A stretch of 18,655 nt of DNA, taken from positions 1-18,655 of the forward strand of contig JAWUVO010000016.1 of NCBI GenBank assembly GCA_034112325.1, written 5' to 3'. Below are positions 14,624-18,655 of the stretch, piece by piece. Source of the stretch: Bermanella sp034112325 (lineage in GTDB: Bacteria; Pseudomonadota; Gammaproteobacteria; Pseudomonadales; Oceanobacteraceae). How positions within the stretch are numbered: the stretch's first letter is position 1; each line of letters opens with the position of its first letter. Both the position numbers and the translations under genes were made by a program. The notes under the pieces were generated by a model. The model did not search any database, had not been told where the DNA came from, and saw only the letters and a list, made by a program, of their open reading frames with translations.

Positions 14624-16009
14624 ATGATAGATATTGCGACCGAAATTTTTCGTGAATACGACATCCGTGGACAATACCCATGTAAGTTAAGCGAAGCCAC
14701 GGCACTACTCATCGGTCAGGCGTTAGGCAGTGAAATAATCACAGCCAAACAAAATCGCTGCTACGTAGCATGGGATGGTCGCTTATCTAGCCCTGCTATT
14801 AGAGATGCATTAGTCTCTGGATTAACCAGCACAGGCTGTGATGTATATTTAATTGGCGCGGCACCAACGGCTGCGGCCTTTTGGTTAATAAAACAGTCTA
14901 AACAAAGCTGTGCTGTTATTACTGGTAGCCACAACCCTAAGCAAGACAATGGCATTAAGATCGCCGTGGCCGGGACTCCCCGAAGTGGCGAAGATATTAA
15001 GGTGTTATTATCACGCATTCAACTTAACCTGTTTCATGAAGGAGCGGGAAAAGTTTTTGAAGCGTTTCATCATTTCGATGAATATAAACAACGACTCACT
15101 CATTCTATTCAAATAAAACGCCGAATAAAGATTGTACTTGATGCAGGTAATGGCATTGGTGGACCAACGGCTTTGGCGGCTCTAAAAACAATTGGTGTCG
15201 ACGTTATAGCTATCGCATGTGAAGTAGATGGTAACTTCCCCTTACACCACCCTGACCCAGCAAAAAGTAAAAATCTTAACTGGTTAAAACAAGCAGTGTT
15301 AGATAATAAAGCCGACTTTGGAATTGGGCTCGATGGCGACGCCGATCGCATTGGCGTAGTAGATGACAAAGGTAATATGGTATTGCCTGATCGCTTAAGC
15401 TTGTTATTTGTTGAAGACATTCTTAAACAGCAACCCAAGTCGACGTTCGTTTTTGATGTGAAATGTACCTCGGTACTTCACGACTTTATTCTTCAGCAAG
15501 GTGGCACTCCCCATATGATTGCCACAGGTCATACCAGTATGAAACGTGCCATCAGAATGACCAATGCACCGTTTGCTACCGAATTAAGTGGTCATATTTT
15601 ATTTAATGACAAACATGGCCTAGGAGTTGATGACGGTATTTATGCCGGATTACGTTTATGCCAATTAATAAGTGAACAAGATTTGTCGTTATCAGAACGT
15701 TTGAATAAATTTCCTAATCCTGTTTCTACTGAAGAGATTCAGCTTGAAGTAAAAGAACAAGATAAGTTTTCTATCATGGCATTAATTCAAAGTCATTGTT
15801 TCAAGTCTTACGACACCATCACCGTTGATGGTATCCGCGTACAATTTGATCGTGGCTGGGCACTGGTAAGAGCCAGTAATACTACTCCTTGTTTAACACT
15901 TCGGTTTGAAGCTGATAACTCTGCGTCATTAAACATAATTCAAAGTACAGTTATGAATGAGCTACATAACATCATTCCCGATTTACCTAACCTGCCTAAC
16001 ATTAATTAA
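14624..16009 (+). CDS. algC: Phosphomannomutase/phosphoglucomutase (AlgC type)
   Basis: An alpha-D-phosphohexomutase of 461 residues that interconverts 1- and 6-phosphates of mannose and glucose, supplying precursors for LPS core and exopolysaccharides. The active-site phosphoserine is S102 in TGSHNP, the metal-binding loop is DGDADR (237-242), the sugar-specificity loop is ELSGH and the C-terminal phosphate-binding loop is RASNTTP. The N-terminal EIFREYDIRG (7-16) is typical of AlgC. Position between dut and argB matches Pseudomonas. Substrate preference cannot be read from sequence alone, and no alginate genes are nearby. Confidence 0.95.
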   Translation: MIDIATEIFREYDIRGQYPCKLSEATALLIGQALGSEIITAKQNRCYVAWDGRLSSPAIRDALVSGLTSTGCDVYLIGAAPTAAAFWLIKQSKQSCAVITGSHNPKQDNGIKIAVAGTPRSGEDIKVLLSRIQLNLFHEGAGKVFEAFHHFDEYKQRLTHSIQIKRRIKIVLDAGNGIGGPTALAALKTIGVDVIAIACEVDGNFPLHHPDPAKSKNLNWLKQAVLDNKADFGIGLDGDADRIGVVDDKGNMVLPDRLSLLFVEDILKQQPKSTFVFDVKCTSVLHDFILQQGGTPHMIATGHTSMKRAIRMTNAPFATELSGHILFNDKHGLGVDDGIYAGLRLCQLISEQDLSLSERLNKFPNPVSTEEIQLEVKEQDKFSIMALIQSHCFKSYDTITVDGIRVQFDRGWALVRASNTTPCLTLRFEADNSASLNIIQSTVMNELHNIIPDLPNLPNIN

Positions 16010-16043
16010 TATATCCACCGCTGATACATTTAAGCTAATGCAA

Positions 16044-16064
16044 TTATACGCTCTGAGCGTATAA
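16044..16064. promoter_or_regulatory. 21-bp palindrome with embedded TATAAT before argB
   Basis: TTATACGCTC (16044-16053), a central T, then GAGCGTATAA (16055-16064) form a perfect 10-bp inverted repeat. Its right arm overlaps a perfect -10 hexamer TATAAT at 16060-16065; no good -35 is seen 17 bp upstream. It does not resemble an ARG box. An operator overlapping the argB promoter is the simplest reading; an mRNA hairpin is also possible. Confidence 0.5.
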
Positions 16065-16106
16065 TGAATGCCATCTAATAATTTACTAAACACAATGCGA
16101 ATTGCT

Positions 16107-17003
16107 ATGCCTTTAACCCGCGATGCCGCCTTTAATGTGGCCCAAGTATTAAGTGAGGCTCTGCCTTACATCCAACGCTTTGTTGGCAAAACCATTGTCG
16201 TGAAATATGGCGGCAATGCCATGACCGAAGAGCAGCTAAAAAATAGCTTTGCTCGAGATATGGTTATGCTCAAGCTTATTGGTATTAATCCAATTGTTGT
16301 GCATGGCGGTGGCCCGCAAATTGGCGACCTACTTGAACGCCTGAATATTGAAAGCCACTTTGTAAATGGTATGCGTGTTACTAATAGCCAAACCATGGAC
16401 GTGGTTGAAATGGTTTTGGGCGGCTCGGTTAACAAAGATATTGTCAACCTGATTAATCAAAACGGCGGTCAAGCCATGGGCTTAACGGGTAAAGACGGTC
16501 AGCTAATTACCGCTAAAAAGTTAAAAGTTACCCAGCAAACACCTGACATGCAGCAGCCTGAAATCATAGATATTGGTCATGTGGGAGAAGTTGTAAAAAT
16601 AAATACTAAGGTGTTAGAAATGCTGGCTAATTCTGACATTATTCCCGTTATCGCACCTATTGGTGTGGGGCCTGATGGCGAATCGTATAACATTAACGCC
16701 GACCTTGTTGCTGGTAAAGTAGCCGAAGCAGTTAAAGCCGAAAAGTTATTATTGCTAACAAATATTGCTGGCTTAATGGACAAAAACGGCGAGATCTTAA
16801 CTGGCTTGAACACAGAGCAAGTAAACGCATTAATCGCAGACGGTACAATTTATGGCGGAATGTTACCTAAAATTCAATGTGCCCTAGATGCCGTACATGG
16901 AGGCGTAAGCAGCGCTCACATTATTGATGGTCGAGTCGATCACAGCACCATGTTAGAAATTTTTACCGACGAAGGTGTTGGAACGTTAATCACTAATAAT
17001 TAA
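16107..17003 (+). CDS. argB: Acetylglutamate kinase
   Basis: Phosphorylates N-acetyl-L-glutamate, the second step of arginine synthesis. Motifs are KYGGNAM, VVHGGGPQIG, GMRVT, the ESYNINADLVAG substrate loop, LLLLTNIAGLMDK and GGMLPKIQCALDAV. An N-terminal helix before the kinase core (RDAAFNVAQVLSEALPYIQRF) is the hallmark of hexameric, arginine-inhibited NAGKs such as that of P. aeruginosa, so feedback inhibition is likely. In-frame ATGs at 16068, 16095 and 16107 are possible. I chose 16107 (298 residues) because MPLTRD aligns with the Pseudomonas start MTLSRD and because a TATAAT at 16060 would place transcription start beyond 16068. None of the starts has a good Shine-Dalgarno. Confidence 0.96.
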   Translation: MPLTRDAAFNVAQVLSEALPYIQRFVGKTIVVKYGGNAMTEEQLKNSFARDMVMLKLIGINPIVVHGGGPQIGDLLERLNIESHFVNGMRVTNSQTMDVVEMVLGGSVNKDIVNLINQNGGQAMGLTGKDGQLITAKKLKVTQQTPDMQQPEIIDIGHVGEVVKINTKVLEMLANSDIIPVIAPIGVGPDGESYNINADLVAGKVAEAVKAEKLLLLTNIAGLMDKNGEILTGLNTEQVNALIADGTIYGGMLPKIQCALDAVHGGVSSAHIIDGRVDHSTMLEIFTDEGVGTLITNN

Positions 17004-17040
17004 TGAGTAATATTTAATAGGTAATAACTACTCCACCCAA

Positions 17041-17073
17041 CGGCTAAAACAATATCATCATGTGTTTTGGCCG
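17041..17073 (+). terminator. Weak hairpin after argB
   Basis: CGGCTAAAACA (17041-17051) pairs with TGTTTTGGCCG (17063-17073), 11 bp with one G-U pair and an 11-base loop, followed only by TCTTCAT. It may terminate the coaBC-argB run inefficiently. The rest of the 210-base gap to slmA shows no gene. Confidence 0.4.
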
Positions 17074-17213
17074 TCTTCATAGCCAATATCATTAGAAAAA
17101 CCCTAAGGATATTAGCTTAATTAAAACCAGATCACGAAACAGAGCAATTTTGATTGCAGCCTTCGCAAGCTAGCATTAGGATGTTGCCTATCATTGATCC
17201 AAATAAGACTCTT

Positions 17214-17816
17214 ATGACGGAACAAAAACCATCACGTAAACAGCAAATCCTTCATGCTCTTGCACATATGTTGGAAATGAACCCAGGTGCTCGCATTACC
17301 ACTGCCAGCCTTGCAAAAGAAGTGGGCGTAAGTGAAGCCGCTTTGTATCGACATTTCCCTAGTAAAGCGAAAATGTTTGAAGGTTTAATTGAATTTATTG
17401 AAGCGACTATTTTTACTCGCATCAATCGAATTCGTTCAGAGCAAGAACTGACATTACTGCGCATAGAGCAATCTATGACGTTAATTCTTACATTTGCAGA
17501 AAAGAATCCTGGCATGTGCCGCTTACTAACCGGCGATGCTCTATCGGGCGAAACTGAACGCTTACGTGCCCGTATTGCGCAGTTTTTTGATCGTCTAGAG
17601 ACTCAGTTTAAACAAATATTGCGTGAAGCAGAGCTGCGTGACGAAAAAAGCTCAGCTATCGATGAAGGGGCTATGGCTAATTTACTGCTAGCTTTGGTTG
17701 AAGGCCGTATTCGTCAGTATGTGCGTTCAGAGTTTAAGTATAAGCCTTTAGAGAATTGGTCTGCTCAATGGCAGTTCCTATCAAAAAGCATATTATGTGA
17801 AGTTGAGCTAGCTTAA
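17214..17816 (+). CDS. slmA: Nucleoid occlusion factor SlmA, TetR family
   Basis: A TetR-fold DNA-binding protein of 200 residues. In E. coli SlmA binds sites spread over the chromosome and blocks FtsZ ring assembly over nucleoids. The HTH spans about 28-50 and carries the SlmA-typical EVGVSEAALYRHFPSKAKMF; SEFKYKP near the C-terminus is also shared with SlmA. Upstream in-frame starts exist (TTG 17154, ATG 17181), but ATG 17214 gives a length close to E. coli SlmA (198) and begins just before the family's conserved KPSRKQQIL. The gene sits next to pyrE and near dut and coaBC, as in many gammaproteobacteria. Confidence 0.94.
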   Translation: MTEQKPSRKQQILHALAHMLEMNPGARITTASLAKEVGVSEAALYRHFPSKAKMFEGLIEFIEATIFTRINRIRSEQELTLLRIEQSMTLILTFAEKNPGMCRLLTGDALSGETERLRARIAQFFDRLETQFKQILREAELRDEKSSAIDEGAMANLLLALVEGRIRQYVRSEFKYKPLENWSAQWQFLSKSILCEVELA

Positions 17817-17863
17817 CCTAGGCTTCTGTTAACTTGCGTAGCACTGTTTAATTAACTGCCCAT

Positions 17864-17893
17864 AAAAAAACCAGAGCTTGCTCTGGTTTTTTT
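17864..17893. terminator. Bidirectional terminator shared by slmA and pyrE
   Basis: Seven As, CCAGAGC (17871-17877), TT, GCTCTGG (17880-17886) and seven Ts. The element is symmetric, so it provides a stem and U-run for both converging genes. It begins 48 bases after slmA and ends 27 bases before the pyrE stop. Confidence 0.93.
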
Positions 17894-17919
17894 ATTTCAG
17901 CTTACTGCGTATACCGTAA

Positions 17920-18564
17920 TTAAATTCCGTAGCGCTCGCGGTACGCTTTAATAGCCGTAAAGTGTTGTTTAAACTCTTCCTTCTCGGCCACATATTGCAT
18001 AACTTGCTCAAGCGTAACAATACTAATAACTGGGATTCCATAGTCTCTTTCAACTTCTTGAATCGCCGATAGTTCACCCTTGCCTTTCTCTTGACGATCT
18101 AACGCGATAATCACACCCGCTGAATCGGCCCCTTGATGCTCTTCTAGTAAAGCCATAACCTCGCGAATCGCGGTGCCCGCGGTAATCACGTCATCAATTA
18201 TTAATACTTTACCTAATAGCGGCGCACCCACTAAAGTGCCGCCCTCGCCATGTGCTTTTTTCTCTTTTCTGTTATAGGTGTAAGGCGTGTCACGGTCGTA
18301 TTCTTGTGACAAAGCCATAGCTGTTGTCGCTGATAGCGGAATTCCTTTGTAAGCAGGTCCGAACAGTACGTCCATTTCTATCCCTGAATTAACAATCGCG
18401 GCGGCGTAGCTTTTAGCTAAAGTGGCCATAGCCTTGCCACTATTAAATAATCCAGCGTTAAAAAAATAAGGGCTAATACGCCCTGACTTTAACTCAAACT
18501 CGCCAAATTTAAGTACACCTTGCTCAATGGCAAATTCGATAAACGCTTTTTGATAATCTTGCAT
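17920..18564 (-). CDS. pyrE: Orotate phosphoribosyltransferase
   Basis: Converts orotate and PRPP to orotidine 5'-phosphate, the fifth step of pyrimidine synthesis. The PRPP motif LIIDDVITAGTA is at 121-132, with K26 in ELKSGR, SPYFFNAG (31-38), FGPAYKG (68-74) and the mobile catalytic loop NRKEKKAHGEGG (98-109). The 214-residue length matches E. coli and Pseudomonas PyrE. I chose the ATG at 18564 because MQDYQ aligns with family N-termini (MxPYQ); an ATG four codons upstream (18576) is possible. Neither has a strong ribosome site. It converges with slmA. Confidence 0.97.
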   Translation of the reverse strand: MQDYQKAFIEFAIEQGVLKFGEFELKSGRISPYFFNAGLFNSGKAMATLAKSYAAAIVNSGIEMDVLFGPAYKGIPLSATTAMALSQEYDRDTPYTYNRKEKKAHGEGGTLVGAPLLGKVLIIDDVITAGTAIREVMALLEEHQGADSAGVIIALDRQEKGKGELSAIQEVERDYGIPVISIVTLEQVMQYVAEKEEFKQHFTAIKAYRERYGI

Positions 18565-18655
18565 TGGGGCAACCATATATAACTAAGCTCTAAAAAAAGG
18601 GTAACGCCGTAGCCAAGGTTCGCCAATATGAAGATTAAATGGTCGATCTCAGCTA

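Noticed and set aside
18577..18655. Possible start of another gene beyond pyrE (ATG at 18628 on +, and an open - strand frame)
   Set aside because: Fewer than 30 bases of + frame remain and neither translation resembles crc, rph or any neighbour I recognise; nothing can be supported.

Overview
The window is an AT-rich stretch of gammaproteobacterial chromosome made almost entirely of conserved housekeeping genes. Gene content and protein motifs most resemble the Pseudomonadales/Oceanospirillales side of the class: pyrR-pyrB-inactive pyrC', a tonB3-like gene between gshB and yqgE, a pilT-pilU pair, and an algC-type phosphomannomutase between dut and argB. The moderate-to-low GC suggests a marine Oceanospirillales-like bacterium rather than Pseudomonas itself. 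That placement is inference. I see no mobile element, CRISPR array, tRNA or rRNA.

Layout: (1) positions 104-5966, + strand: gshB, tonB (interrupted by an in-frame TAA), yqgE, ruvX, pyrR, pyrB and pyrC', ending at a strong bidirectional terminator. (2) Positions 6057-7791, - strand: a secreted NMT1/TauA-like solute-binding protein with no permease or ATPase beside it, and a small membrane-anchored protein I do not recognise. (3) Positions 7953-10180, - strand: pilT then pilU, the type IV pilus retraction ATPases, with a UUCG-loop terminator after pilU. (4) Positions 10374-11958, + strand: yggS and proC, followed by two successive hairpins. (5) radC on - (12053-12736), diverging from coaBC, dut, algC and argB on + (12849-17003). 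(6) slmA on + and pyrE on -, converging on a shared bidirectional terminator.

Functionally, pyrR/pyrB/pyrC'/pyrE, dut and argB cover parts of pyrimidine and arginine supply, which share carbamoyl phosphate. gshB and coaBC make glutathione and coenzyme A intermediates. yggS and proC link PLP and proline homeostasis. In P. aeruginosa, from memory, the left block corresponds to about PA0407-PA0393 and the right block to about PA5319-PA5332; here they are adjacent and meet between proC and radC.

I do not find a convincing new multi-gene system. The observations most worth checking are the nonsense codon that removes the last 41 residues of TonB, the catalytically dead dihydroorotase partner of PyrB, the 15-bp tandem repeat that forms the RuvX C-terminus, a palindrome containing TATAAT just before argB, and the orphan binding protein with its small neighbour.
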